From assembly GCF_003946575.1 (NCBI RefSeq), contig NZ_RHOP01000005.1:124001-188000 (forward strand): a DNA stretch of 64,000 bases, read 5' to 3'. Positions within the stretch are counted from its first letter, which is position 1. The number at the start of each line of letters is the position of its first letter. The position numbers and the translations under genes are program-made. The notes under the pieces were generated by a model. It did no database searches and was not told the origin of the DNA. It saw only the letters and a program-made list of their open reading frames with translations. This DNA comes from Companilactobacillus jidongensis (GTDB taxonomy: Bacteria; Bacillota; Bacilli; Lactobacillales; Lactobacillaceae). Below, piece by piece: positions 54,053 through 62,832 of this stretch.

Positions 54053-54955
54053 TTATAGTGTCTGAAGCAAATCGGTACAAACTTTATGACTCAAAATGGC
54101 GGAATCAGGACTGACTGGGTTGGTACCATCGTGAGTTATTGCATTTAAGAATTCTATGATCAATGGTTCAAAGCCACGAGTGATCAAATTACGTTCCCAA
54201 TCGGGACGTGACTCTTGGATATTTACTCCAGTTTGATATTTGTTAAGTAGACTCAAGTTAGTAACTTCATCACGTTCAGTTGAACCTTGTACCGTGGATT
54301 TTTCTAAATTAATGCCACCCACTAGACTAGTAGTTATCTGAACTTGTTCATGCTCTGATGACAATGTGATGTACCCTTGCTCAAGGTTACCCTCGCTAGT
54401 GACCAAATGATTAGTAACATTTTGAATCGGTTCATCCATTAAATACAATGCCGTATCAACGGAATGAATCATTAAATCAAATATGGCAAATTTAACTGGT
54501 TGCGGTGAATTCTCACGAATCTTTTCAGATGTAATCAAGCGTTTGTCTGCAATTTGTTTCAATTCTTGATTAAACGGTGCAAACCGACGATTAAAACCAC
54601 ATGTCAGCATTAAGTTATTCGCAGCTGCTAATTTGTATAGTTCTTCCACGACCTGTAAATCTTCCGAAACTGGTTTGTCTACGTAAACATTGATTCCAGC
54701 ATTCAATAACTGTTTGATAATACTTGCATGTGTACTAGTTGGAGTATGTACAAAAACAGCCAAAGGTTTCTCGGCAATCAATTGATCCAATGTTTGATGC
54801 AGATGACTAAATCCATATTTAGTAGCTAACTTCTGACCCTTTTCGATATTTCTAGTGGCTAAATGCCATTCATATTGATCTTGTAAACTAGCCATTACTG
54901 GTAAATAAGCTTTTTGAGCGATATTTCCTAATCCAATTACACCAATTTTTTCCAT
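54053..54955 (-). CDS. Gfo/Idh/MocA-family oxidoreductase
   Basis: 300-aa NAD(P)-dependent dehydrogenase of sugar or inositol-like substrates. The Rossmann motif GVIGLGNIAQKAYLPV is at the N-terminus, the EKP-type motif appears as VYVDKPVSEDL (Lys retained), and a C-terminal alpha/beta domain follows. The substrate is unknown. It is flanked on both sides by identical parS-like elements and looks like a single-gene unit. Confidence 0.88.
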   Translation of the reverse strand: MEKIGVIGLGNIAQKAYLPVMASLQDQYEWHLATRNIEKGQKLATKYGFSHLHQTLDQLIAEKPLAVFVHTPTSTHASIIKQLLNAGINVYVDKPVSEDLQVVEELYKLAAANNLMLTCGFNRRFAPFNQELKQIADKRLITSEKIRENSPQPVKFAIFDLMIHSVDTALYLMDEPIQNVTNHLVTSEGNLEQGYITLSSEHEQVQITTSLVGGINLEKSTVQGSTERDEVTNLSLLNKYQTGVNIQESRPDWERNLITRGFEPLIIEFLNAITHDGTNPVSPDSAILSHKVCTDLLQTL

Positions 54956-55044
54956 TGATAGACCTCGACTTTCTTAAATAGTGTAGCAAACTTCTGTCAT
55001 CGCTTACAAACAAAGTGTTGAAATATCGGTCTTCAAGGTCAAAT

Positions 55045-55060
55045 TGTTTCATGTGGAACA
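55045..55060. promoter_or_regulatory. parS-like site, copy 2
   Basis: The same TGTTTCATGTGGAACA as at 53990, within a 30-bp identical stretch in the same orientation. The remainder of the 337-bp gap 54956-55292 is AT-rich, without a gene; a minus-strand hairpin (CTCTCAA/TTGAGAG, about 55150-55192) may terminate the DUF1801 gene. Confidence 0.75.
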
Positions 55061-55292
55061 TATGGTATACAGAATATTTTTAGCATCTATATATAGTGTG
55101 CTGATGTTTTTTTATAAAAATCATTTTAATTAAGCATAAACAAAAAGCCTCTCAATTTTTTCTGAAATAACAAATCTTTTGAGAGACTTCATTTTAAATA
55201 ATATTACTATATTTCTGAAAAGTATCTAAAAATAATGAAATATGAATGAAAACAAAAAAATAGTTTCCAGTTAATCACACATTTTTCATCCT

Positions 55293-55625
55293 TTATAATT
55301 CTGACTTTCTGAATTCAACAATTCTTTTGATCAATTCTTCCGGCAAAGATTCCTCATAGGGAAATTGAATCGCGCCCTTTGAAGTTTTGTATTTCTTTAA
55401 TTCATCCGCAAATTTTACAATGGGACTTGGTGTCGGGTAAAAACCTAAATGATTTTTAAAAGCGGCAAAGTGAACAATATTTTCATCCAAATAAAATGTT
55501 GGCATACCATAAGCTATTTTTTCGGTTGCATCCGGTAATTCTTTCTTTAAGATCCTATACATTTCGTTTAACTTGCTTTGTTGAGCTTTTGGAGCTGTTT
55601 TTATGTAGTCTTCTATAACTGTCAT
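55293..55625 (-). CDS. DUF1801 (YdhG-like) family protein
   Basis: 110-aa small protein. IEDYIKTAPKAQQSKLNEMYRILKKELPDATEKIAYGMPTFY, GFYPTPSPIVKFADELKKYKTSKGAIQFPYEESLP is the conserved core of the family, which adopts a frataxin/SRPBCC-unrelated small alpha/beta fold; function unknown. TGAGGTAA precedes the ATG. Confidence 0.87.
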   Translation of the reverse strand: MTVIEDYIKTAPKAQQSKLNEMYRILKKELPDATEKIAYGMPTFYLDENIVHFAAFKNHLGFYPTPSPIVKFADELKKYKTSKGAIQFPYEESLPEELIKRIVEFRKSEL

Positions 55626-55661
55626 AATTTTTACCTCAGCACTTTTACTGACAATTATAGT

Positions 55662-55958
55662 CTATGCTTCAGGAGTTATATAGACTAAATAAGAAGAAGA
55701 AATCACTATCAATAGCGCATATAACGAGCCCAGGTATATGTATGACTTTTTATTGGTTAAAATACCGACAAATAACAAAATAATTCCCATAAAAAACGTC
55801 GCTAACAATCGTAGACCCAGACCTCTTATAATTGTTGGCACAATGATCAACAATGCCATGACTAAAGAAACTAAAAATTTTTGTTGATACTCTTCCCTAG
55901 CCAATAGAAACACGATAAAGACTTGTGAAAATAAAATGAATCCTACCAAAAAAATCAC
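55662..55958 (-). CDS. Small integral membrane protein
   Basis: About 98 aa with three to four hydrophobic segments and almost no loops; no family recognised. The start is uncertain: AGAGGTGAT lies 4-10 bases before a GTG at 55958, while the ATG at 55964 is too close to the site. It precedes the DUF1801 gene in the same direction (36-bp gap), so the two may be co-transcribed. Confidence 0.55.
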   Translation of the reverse strand: MIFLVGFILFSQVFIVFLLAREEYQQKFLVSLVMALLIIVPTIIRGLGLRLLATFFMGIILLFVGILTNKKSYIYLGSLYALLIVISSSYLVYITPEA

Positions 55959-56046
55959 TACCATCACCTCTTACATAAATTTACAAAACAAATATATTTT
56001 TAACGTATATTTATTGTAAATTTTCTGTAAAAAGTAAATTTTTAAC

Positions 56047-56633
56047 TTAGAAATTACTTTTTTCAATGGACTCAAGATATTTTTGTCGCTGCTTCAAGGA
56101 TGAATTGCTCACATTACCAAAGTTAATCCAGTGCGACTTTCTAATCCCAATTTGTTTCAAAGTAGTTTTTACAAAAATTTTTTTAATTCCATTTCCACAA
56201 AATAGTTTTAGATAAAAAGTTGGTGAGGTTGAAGTAGTCAGCACGTATGCTGACGATAAATTAGTAAGTAGTCCTTTAATTCCAGTCTTTGTCACAACAT
56301 GAGATAATCCAGGTCCTTCCTTCATGACCTTTTGTCGATGAACCCTTTTAACATACCAGGAACATCATTCCACCAGACTGGGGTAATAAAAATAAGCTTA
56401 TTTGCGGATTTAAGATCGGATAAATATTCAGTTACAAGAGGATCATGCGTTTGTCCAGAATGAAATAAGCGCATTTCTTCTTCGTCATAAATCGGATTAA
56501 AATTTTCAGCATATAAATCAATTACTTTGTAATCAGAATGATGAGTTTCCAAATTATGAATCACTTGGGTCAATATTGCATGATTAAAGCTTTTATCCCA
56601 TGGATGACAATAAACAACGAGGTATTTTGGCAT
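56047..56633 (-). pseudogene. Frameshifted flavodoxin-like NAD(P)H oxidoreductase
   Basis: Two adjacent frames together give one quinone-reductase-type protein of about 195 aa: the first ends MLKGFIDKRS, and the second continues MKEGPGLSHVVTKTGIKGLL and the C-terminal half. The break is at an AAAAGG run near 56325-56333, where one extra A would restore DKKVMKEG. The N-terminal YLVVYCHPWDKSF and FITPVWWNDVPGMLKGFIDK motifs match the intact paralog at 18430. ATG 56633 has AAAGGAG at 8 bases. Sequencing error, real mutation and programmed shift all remain possible. Confidence 0.82.
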
Positions 56634-56638
56634 GAAAT

Positions 56639-57196
56639 TCACTCCTTTAAAAATTCGTTTAGTGTAATTTTTATTAGCTTCTTATCTAACTGAGTCGAAT
56701 TATTTTTTATCAAACTTCCATAGCCCTGGATAAATGACCAGAGTTGAATAAATAGAGTGTTTTTGGATTTTTTTAAATTTTTATCGCTGATTAATTGAGT
56801 GAGCAATCGATCGATTAAGTTCAAATATTTGAAATTGGAGGTTACTTCAGAAATTGTGCTTTGAGAAGTTGGATTAAAAAATAGAAAATCCATAATATTC
56901 GAGTGTGTCTGATATTGTTCTAATAGTGAATAAGCTAATTGAAGAATTTGTTTTTCTGAAGGATCCTGTTCGTTCAAATCTTTGATTGCACTACCTGCGA
57001 TCATCTCAGATAATTTGAAGGTCGTTTCAGTGAAGAGTTGTTCTTTGGTAGCAAAATGTTTATAAAAGGCCCCAGTAGTTAGGTTTAAATTCTTTGCCAA
57101 TTTTCTTAAGGAAATACTGGCATATCCTGATTCATCGATGAGTTCAATTGTTAGATTAATAATGTTATTTCTAGTTCCGTTAGTTAATCCCACCAT
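56639..57196 (-). CDS. TetR-family regulator of the adjacent oxidoreductase
   Basis: 185-aa repressor. The helix-turn-helix reads LIDESGYASISLRKLAKNLNLTTGAFYKHFATKEQLF, followed by a helical TetR_C-like domain. ATG 57196 has GAGGAGG before it. It sits 5 bp upstream of the oxidoreductase gene, forming a two-gene operon, and a perfect palindrome lies 23 bp upstream of its start. Confidence 0.88.
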   Translation of the reverse strand: MVGLTNGTRNNIINLTIELIDESGYASISLRKLAKNLNLTTGAFYKHFATKEQLFTETTFKLSEMIAGSAIKDLNEQDPSEKQILQLAYSLLEQYQTHSNIMDFLFFNPTSQSTISEVTSNFKYLNLIDRLLTQLISDKNLKKSKNTLFIQLWSFIQGYGSLIKNNSTQLDKKLIKITLNEFLKE

Positions 57197-57218
57197 AATA
57201 AAACCTCCTCTATTTCCA

Positions 57219-57247
57219 TTCATAGGATAACACCGTTATCCTATGAA
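57219..57247. promoter_or_regulatory. Operator of the TetR regulator
   Basis: TTCATAGGATAAC-ACC-GTTATCCTATGAA: perfect 13-bp arms around a 3-bp spacer, next to the TetR gene start. No T run follows, so it is an operator rather than a terminator. Confidence 0.8.
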
Positions 57248-57250
57248 TTC

Positions 57251-57297
57251 AAAAAAAATAAGACCTGTAATCTGATTTTAGATTGCAGGTCTTATTT
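57251..57297 (-). terminator. mnmG terminator
   Basis: AATAAGACCTGTAATCT pairs with AGATTGCAGGTCTTATT with one G-T pair; eight T follow on the minus strand. Confidence 0.85.
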
Positions 57298-57332
57298 AAT
57301 ATACTGCACAAAGTCCGAGTATATTAATCTGT

Positions 57333-59237
57333 TTATTCAGCTATTTTAGCAATTCTACCTTGTTCAATATAAACACTCAAAATTCCAATATCAGCTGGAT
57401 TTACCCCACTGATACGACTTGCTTGAGCAATTGTTTCCGGATTGATCTTACTTAATTTTTGAACAGCTTCAGTTGCTAATGAAGCAATTTTCGTATAATC
57501 AATGCGGTCAGGAATTTTCTTAGATTCCATCTTCTTCAAACGTTCGATCTTCAATTGTTCCTTCTTAATATAACCGGCATACTTGATAGCAATTTCAACT
57601 TGCTCTTTAACTCGACGGTCAACTGGACCATCTTCAGGAGTACCGATCATATCAATGATATCCTCATAATGAACTTCCGGACGTCTTAACAAATGATCAG
57701 CCAAGATACCATCTTTCAAACCTTTTAAATTATGACTTGTTAAGAATGGTTCTGCCATTTTAGGGGTAACCATTTTACGGCTTAGGCGCTTTAATTCTAC
57801 TTCTGTAGCGTTACGTTTCTCATCGAATTTTTCATAACGGTCATCGTTGATCAGTCCCAAGTCATAACCCTTGTCTGTCAAACGTAAATCAGCATTATCG
57901 TGTCGTAAAATCAAGCGATATTCCGCACGACTTGTCAACAATCTATATGGTTCATTCGTACCCTTTGTAACTAGGTCATCGATCAAAACGCCGATATAAG
58001 CTTCATCCCTACGCAAAATAAAGGGATCTTTATTTTGCGCACGCAATGCCGCATTGATTCCCGCCATCAAACCTTGTCCAGCAGCTTCTTCATATCCAGA
58101 AGTACCGTTCATTTGGCCAGCGGTAAAGAGGTTCTTAACAACTTTTGTTTCGAGATTTAACTTCAATTGCCAAGGCTCGATAACATCGTATTCAATGGCA
58201 TATCCAGGACGCATCAACTTGGCATGTTCCAAGCCAGCAACTGAATGCAACATCTTCAATTGCACTTCTTCAGGCATCGAAGTTGAAAAATCACCAACGT
58301 AATATTCTTCGGTATCCTTACCTTCTGGTTCGAGGAAAATTTGGTGACGTGGTTTGTCAGCAAAACGCACGATCTTGTCTTCGATCGAAGGACAATATCT
58401 TGGGCCAACACCCTTAATGACACCAGAAAACATTGGCGCACGACTGAGGTTCTCACGAATGATTGCATGGGTCGTCGCATTAGTATAAGTCATCCAGCAT
58501 GAGTATTGATCCTGCAAATATTGTGAATCAGGTGTCTCAAATGAGAAGTGATTTGGTTCCTTGTCGCCTGGTTGTTCCTCAGTCTTGTCAAAGTCGATTG
58601 TCGACTTGTTGACACGTGGAGGTGTACCAGTCTTGAAACGAGTCAATTTGAAACCATTCTTTTCTAGGTCTTCTGACAACTTGATTGATGGAATACTGTT
58701 ATTGGGGCCTGATGAATAAGTCAATTCACCGATGATGATCTTACCACGTGATGATGTACCAGCAGTTAGAACAACTGATTTGGCATGATATCTAGCACCA
58801 GTAGCTGTAACGACACCTTTGCAGACACCGTCTTCAACAATCAATTTTTCAACGATTCCTTGACGAAGGGTTAGATTTGGTTCATCTTCCAAAACTTCTT
58901 TCATCATGCGATGATACATATTTTTGTCAGCTTGAGCACGTAAGGCACGAACAGCCGGACCTTTACCTGTATTCAACATCCGCATTTGAATATAGGTCTT
59001 GTCGATATTCTTACCCATTTCGCCACCAAGCGCATCGATTTCTCTGACGACGATTCCTTTGGCTGGTCCACCAACTGAAGGGTTACATGGCATAAATGCT
59101 ACCATGTCCAAATTAATCGTTACTAAGAGTGTTTTTTGACCCATGCGAGCACTTGCTAGTGCAGCTTCCGAACCAGCATGTCCGGCTCCTACAACGACGA
59201 CATCATAATTCTCTGAATCAAATTCCTTTACTTGCAT
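57333..59237 (-). CDS. mnmG: tRNA uridine 5-carboxymethylaminomethyl modification enzyme MnmG
   Basis: 634-aa FAD protein that with MnmE modifies U34 of several tRNAs. The N-terminal [21 protein letters not shown], the two [12 protein letters not shown] and GTSSRGKI segments, and the C-terminal helical domain that contacts MnmE and tRNA are present. It lies 15 bp after mnmE in the usual origin-proximal operon. Confidence 0.98.
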   Translation of the reverse strand: MQVKEFDSENYDVVVVGAGHAGSEAALASARMGQKTLLVTINLDMVAFMPCNPSVGGPAKGIVVREIDALGGEMGKNIDKTYIQMRMLNTGKGPAVRALRAQADKNMYHRMMKEVLEDEPNLTLRQGIVEKLIVEDGVCKGVVTATGARYHAKSVVLTAGTSSRGKIIIGELTYSSGPNNSIPSIKLSEDLEKNGFKLTRFKTGTPPRVNKSTIDFDKTEEQPGDKEPNHFSFETPDSQYLQDQYSCWMTYTNATTHAIIRENLSRAPMFSGVIKGVGPRYCPSIEDKIVRFADKPRHQIFLEPEGKDTEEYYVGDFSTSMPEEVQLKMLHSVAGLEHAKLMRPGYAIEYDVIEPWQLKLNLETKVVKNLFTAGQMNGTSGYEEAAGQGLMAGINAALRAQNKDPFILRRDEAYIGVLIDDLVTKGTNEPYRLLTSRAEYRLILRHDNADLRLTDKGYDLGLINDDRYEKFDEKRNATEVELKRLSRKMVTPKMAEPFLTSHNLKGLKDGILADHLLRRPEVHYEDIIDMIGTPEDGPVDRRVKEQVEIAIKYAGYIKKEQLKIERLKKMESKKIPDRIDYTKIASLATEAVQKLSKINPETIAQASRISGVNPADIGILSVYIEQGRIAKIAE

Positions 59238-59252
59238 TCTTTCACCTGTTTT

Positions 59253-60638
59253 CTATTTTCCTAAGCAGAATTGTGAGAATAGTTGTGTTATCAACTCATC
59301 TGGATAACTCTCACCTGTTATTTCACCCAATGTATCCCAACACGAAGTCATGTCGATCTGAACCAAATCAATTGGCATTCCGGCTTCAATACCAGAAATA
59401 ACATCATTGAGGTTTTCTTTAGCCTGACGTAAAAGTCCAGCTTGTCGAGCACTGGTAATAATCACATCAGTACTGCTGTCTTCGATACCAGCATTGAAGA
59501 TTTTTCCAATTGTTTCCTTGATCGTATCAATACCATCATTCTTAATGGCTGAAGTAACGATGATAATATCATCACTCTTCAATTGTTCGACACTTTCAGG
59601 CGTTATAACGGGTACCAAATCATTTTTGTTGAAGATAATAATGCGACGTTTTTCTTTTGTAGCATCTAACAATTCAATATCATCAGCTTCTAGTTTACGA
59701 CTAGAATCCAAAACTAAAATAACTAAATCAGCATCACTTAAAGCTTTAAGTGAACGTTCAACCCCGATTTTTTCGACCTTATCTTCTGTATCACGCACAC
59801 CAGCGGTATCGATCAGTTTCAGCGGTACGCCATCAATATTGACATATTGTTCAACTACATCACGCGTCGTACCCGCAACATCGGTTACGATGGCCTTATC
59901 TTCATCGAGTAGGCGATTCAATAAACTAGACTTACCAACGTTAGGCTTACCGACAATCGCCGTAGCTAATCCGTGTTGTAAGATCTCACCAGAATCAGCT
60001 GTTTTTAACAAACTGTCAATATTAGAGCCAACCAATCTAGACTTTTCTAACAACATCTTAGTTGTCATTTGTTCTGTATCGTACTCAGGATAATCAATAT
60101 TTACTTCAACTTGAGCCAGAGCATCGAGAATTTCTTGACGTAAGTTTGAAATCAAATGATTCAAATTACCATCTAATTGATTAACGGCTACTTGCATAGC
60201 CTTGTCAGTCTTAGCCCGGATCAGATCCATGACAGATTCGGCTTCTGTTAAGTCGATTCGACCATTTAAGAAAGCACGTTTAGTGAATTCTCCAGGTTCT
60301 GCCATTCTGGCACCAGCACCGATCAACAGCTGCAAGACTTTGTTAGTTGGTACGATCCCACCATGAGTATTTATCTCGACAACATCTTCACGAGTGAAAG
60401 TTTTAGGCGCACGCATAACGGAGACCATGACCTCATCAACTAGACTTTTATCAGTTGGATCATAGATGTGACCGTAGTTGATCGTGTGGGTGGGCACATT
60501 AGCTAAGTTTTTGCCTTTATAAATTTTTTGTGCAATTTCGACCGCTTGATCTCCAGAAACACGAACGATTGAAATACCACCTTCCCCAGGTGGGGTTGAA
60601 ATAGCTGCAATAGTGTCATATTCAGTTACTGTTGCCAT
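59253..60638 (-). CDS. mnmE: tRNA modification GTPase MnmE
   Basis: 461-aa GTPase. The N-terminal tetrahydrofolate-binding domain ([21 protein letters not shown]) is followed by a helical domain with the inserted G domain ([29 protein letters not shown]), and the C-terminal CxGK motif is FCLGK. Acts with MnmG. Confidence 0.98.
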   Translation of the reverse strand: MATVTEYDTIAAISTPPGEGGISIVRVSGDQAVEIAQKIYKGKNLANVPTHTINYGHIYDPTDKSLVDEVMVSVMRAPKTFTREDVVEINTHGGIVPTNKVLQLLIGAGARMAEPGEFTKRAFLNGRIDLTEAESVMDLIRAKTDKAMQVAVNQLDGNLNHLISNLRQEILDALAQVEVNIDYPEYDTEQMTTKMLLEKSRLVGSNIDSLLKTADSGEILQHGLATAIVGKPNVGKSSLLNRLLDEDKAIVTDVAGTTRDVVEQYVNIDGVPLKLIDTAGVRDTEDKVEKIGVERSLKALSDADLVILVLDSSRKLEADDIELLDATKEKRRIIIFNKNDLVPVITPESVEQLKSDDIIIVTSAIKNDGIDTIKETIGKIFNAGIEDSSTDVIITSARQAGLLRQAKENLNDVISGIEAGMPIDLVQIDMTSCWDTLGEITGESYPDELITQLFSQFCLGK

Positions 60639-60726
60639 TTTGATCTCCTTTGGTTTTATTATTATTTAATTTATGTTGTTTGAAACGAGTTACGGAAGTT
60701 AAATTCCTCCACTCTCTGTTTCAAGG

Positions 60727-60775
60727 CACAAAAAAAGTGCACAATCCGCCTCAAAAAGACGGAAAAGCACTTTGA
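60727..60775 (-). terminator. yidC terminator
   Basis: On the minus strand AAAGTGC pairs with GCACTTT around an inner hairpin (CCGTC/GGCGG), followed by a T run. The 213-bp gap between mnmE and yidC otherwise holds no gene; the jag (khpB) gene often found here is absent. Confidence 0.7.
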
Positions 60776-60851
60776 CTACTTTTTCTATATATAACAATTT
60801 ATTCAAAACAAATTTCTAAAACATCTTAACGACATTTGTTTCAATTGTCAA

Positions 60852-61694
60852 TTATTTACGACGCTTATAGACACGTTTCTTAGCTCTTCTAAGTTTACGT
60901 TCTTTTTCACGCTCTGCTTCTTCCTTTTCTCTCTGTTCACGACGATACTTGAACGGATTCTGGAAAGCCAATGTCTGAAGAACTTGGAACGCATTAGTAA
61001 CAACCCAATAAATTGTGATAGCTGATGGGAATGTTAAAGCTGGAACGAAGATAAAGATCGGCATTACATATGTCATCAACTTCGTTGTAGCGTTTTGTGT
61101 TGGCTGTGAGTAACTTGACATGTAAGTACTCAAGAAAGTAAAGGCGGCGGCTAAGATAGCCATAATGTAGTACGGATCAGCCTTACCTAATTGCATCCAC
61201 AAGAAACTACCATCACGTAATTGTGTTGTCTTATAAATTGCTTGATACAAAGCAAACATAACTGGCATTTGGACAACTAGTGGCAAACAACCAGCGACTG
61301 GATTAACTCCAGCTTCACTATATAACTTTTGTGTCTCTTCACGTAACGATTGTTGCGTATCAACATCTTTAGCAGAATATTTCTTTTGAAGAGCCTGCAT
61401 TTGAGGTTGAATCTTCATTTGTTTATTCATACTTCTGATTTGGAACCAGTTAAGTGGCAACAAAATAACTCTAATTACAACAGTAAAGAGTACAATCGCC
61501 CAACCATAGCTGTTCCCAACAAGAGATGCTAGCCACAGGATAAATCTTGAGAAACTATAAAGGATATAGTGATCCCAAAATCCAGTACTGCTACTAGTAA
61601 TCGGCTCATTTAGGTTAGAACAACCGGCTAAAACTAGAACCACACTCAATAAGAGTGCAACACCTAAGTATTTTTTTAAGCTTTTTTTATTCAC
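60852..61694 (-). CDS. yidC: Membrane protein insertase YidC
   Basis: 280-aa Oxa1-family insertase with five spans. A lipoprotein signal peptide with lipobox LAGC (Cys25) precedes SFSRFILWLASLVGNSYGWAI; the conserved core QPQMQALQKKYS and NPVAGCLPLVVQMPVMFALYQ are present, and the tail is strongly basic (REKEEAEREKERKLRRAKKR) for ribosome contact. It follows rnpA by 30 bp. Confidence 0.96.
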   Translation of the reverse strand: MNKKSLKKYLGVALLLSVVLVLAGCSNLNEPITSSSTGFWDHYILYSFSRFILWLASLVGNSYGWAIVLFTVVIRVILLPLNWFQIRSMNKQMKIQPQMQALQKKYSAKDVDTQQSLREETQKLYSEAGVNPVAGCLPLVVQMPVMFALYQAIYKTTQLRDGSFLWMQLGKADPYYIMAILAAAFTFLSTYMSSYSQPTQNATTKLMTYVMPIFIFVPALTFPSAITIYWVVTNAFQVLQTLAFQNPFKYRREQREKEEAEREKERKLRRAKKRVYKRRK

Positions 61695-61724
61695 CTTTTA
61701 CACCCATAAGTCTATATATTTTTC

Positions 61725-62066
61725 TTACCCTACTATTTTACCCAATTTTAGTAAATGTACGATATTTTTTTTCGTTTCAAACATGTCCAAATCAACAGAA
61801 GGTTTTCTGGCAATGATCAAAAAATCTAATTCTGCTGGTATTTCAGGTTTTAATTCCAAGAGAGATTGGCGCACGTATCTTTTGACACGGTTACGTCCAA
61901 CAGCTGTGTGGGAAACCTTTTTACCTACTGAAAGTCCAACTCGAAAATGTTTTTGGCCTTCTTTAGGCATTGTATACAAAACAAAATTTCGATTTGCGAA
62001 CGACTTTCCTTTTGAATAGACATATTGGTATTCATTTTCTTTTTTAATTCGATAACTTTTTCTCAT
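61725..62066 (-). CDS. rnpA: Ribonuclease P protein component
   Basis: 113-aa basic protein that assists the RNase P RNA in trimming tRNA 5' ends. [31 protein letters not shown] and the RNR motif region [15 protein letters not shown] are diagnostic. It lies between rpmH and yidC. Confidence 0.97.
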   Translation of the reverse strand: MRKSYRIKKENEYQYVYSKGKSFANRNFVLYTMPKEGQKHFRVGLSVGKKVSHTAVGRNRVKRYVRQSLLELKPEIPAELDFLIIARKPSVDLDMFETKKNIVHLLKLGKIVG

Positions 62067-62137
62067 ATGTCACCATAATCTCTAGTCTCTTAAGTTGTAA
62101 TAAAAAAAGACCACCAAAAATTAGTGATCCTCCAAAA

Positions 62138-62278
62138 CTAAGCTGATAATACTTTTCTACCCTTTTTGCGGCGTCTTGCAAGAACCCTGCGACCATTACT
62201 TGTGCTCATTCTTTTCATGAAACCATGGACGCGTTCACGATGACGCTTCTTTGGTTGATATGTTCTCTTTGTAGTCAT
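62138..62278 (-). CDS. rpmH: 50S ribosomal protein L34
   Basis: 46 aa: [20 protein letters not shown], then [21 protein letters not shown] and KVLSA. This is the full-length, unmistakable bL34 sequence. Stop codon at 62138-62140, start ATG at 62278 with GGAGGTTTATTG before it. It is the first gene of the operon reading away from oriC. Confidence 0.98.
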   Translation of the reverse strand: MTTKRTYQPKKRHRERVHGFMKRMSTSNGRRVLARRRKKGRKVLSA

Positions 62279-62282
62279 TCAA

Positions 62283-62832
62283 TAAACCTCCTGACTTTAA
62301 ACTTTTAATTTCAAAATATAAACTTCTTCAGACAATTGCTCGTATATAATACCATGCTTTTCACGGAATTTAAATACCAAATTTTCTATAGTAGGAAATT
62401 TAATGAAATTCTTTTCGCAATTTCATCTTGTGGATAATCTGTGGATTAAGTTACTAAGAAAAGTTATGCACAAGACGATCAACAGACTTTTCCAGCGACT
62501 TTTTTTACTGTGTTTTAGTTTTCCACAGGTTTAAAAATTCAGTTATTATTTTCTTTAAATGCCCGCACCAAGCGACATTCTGGTATACTTAGCTGTGGAA
62601 AACTGTGTTAATAACTGAAAATATCCACTCAAATCCACAGATCCTGATTTTCTAGATAAACATGCTGTTTAAAATTTTATTTATCTGTTCACAATGTGTG
62701 GAAAACTAATATTTAAAAAAATAAAAAACTTAAACATCTGTTCTGTGGAAAACTATTTTATACAATGATAAACTATATAATGTCATTTTTCCGGAAAAAA
62801 ATTAATACATAACTGTGATTGGGGGGAAATTC
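62283..62832. other. Replication origin oriC with DnaA boxes
   Basis: The 554-bp gap between rpmH and dnaA contains multiple DnaA-box-like nonamers: TGTGGATAA 62429, TGTGGATTA 62440, TTATGCACA 62465, TTTTCCACA 62519, TGTGGAAAA 62594, AAATCCACA 62631, TGTGGAAAA 62697 and 62744. Long AT tracts at 62706-62740 and 62753-62815 could unwind. No protein gene is visible. Both flanking genes point away from it. Confidence 0.9.

Noticed and set aside
57219-57247. Perfect inverted repeat considered as a terminator
   Set aside because: There is no T run beside it and it lies just upstream of a TetR gene, so an operator is the better reading.
59494-60093. 199-codon plus-strand frame inside mnmE
   Set aside because: Antisense shadow of a well-identified conserved gene, with Ser/Thr-rich composition and no binding site.
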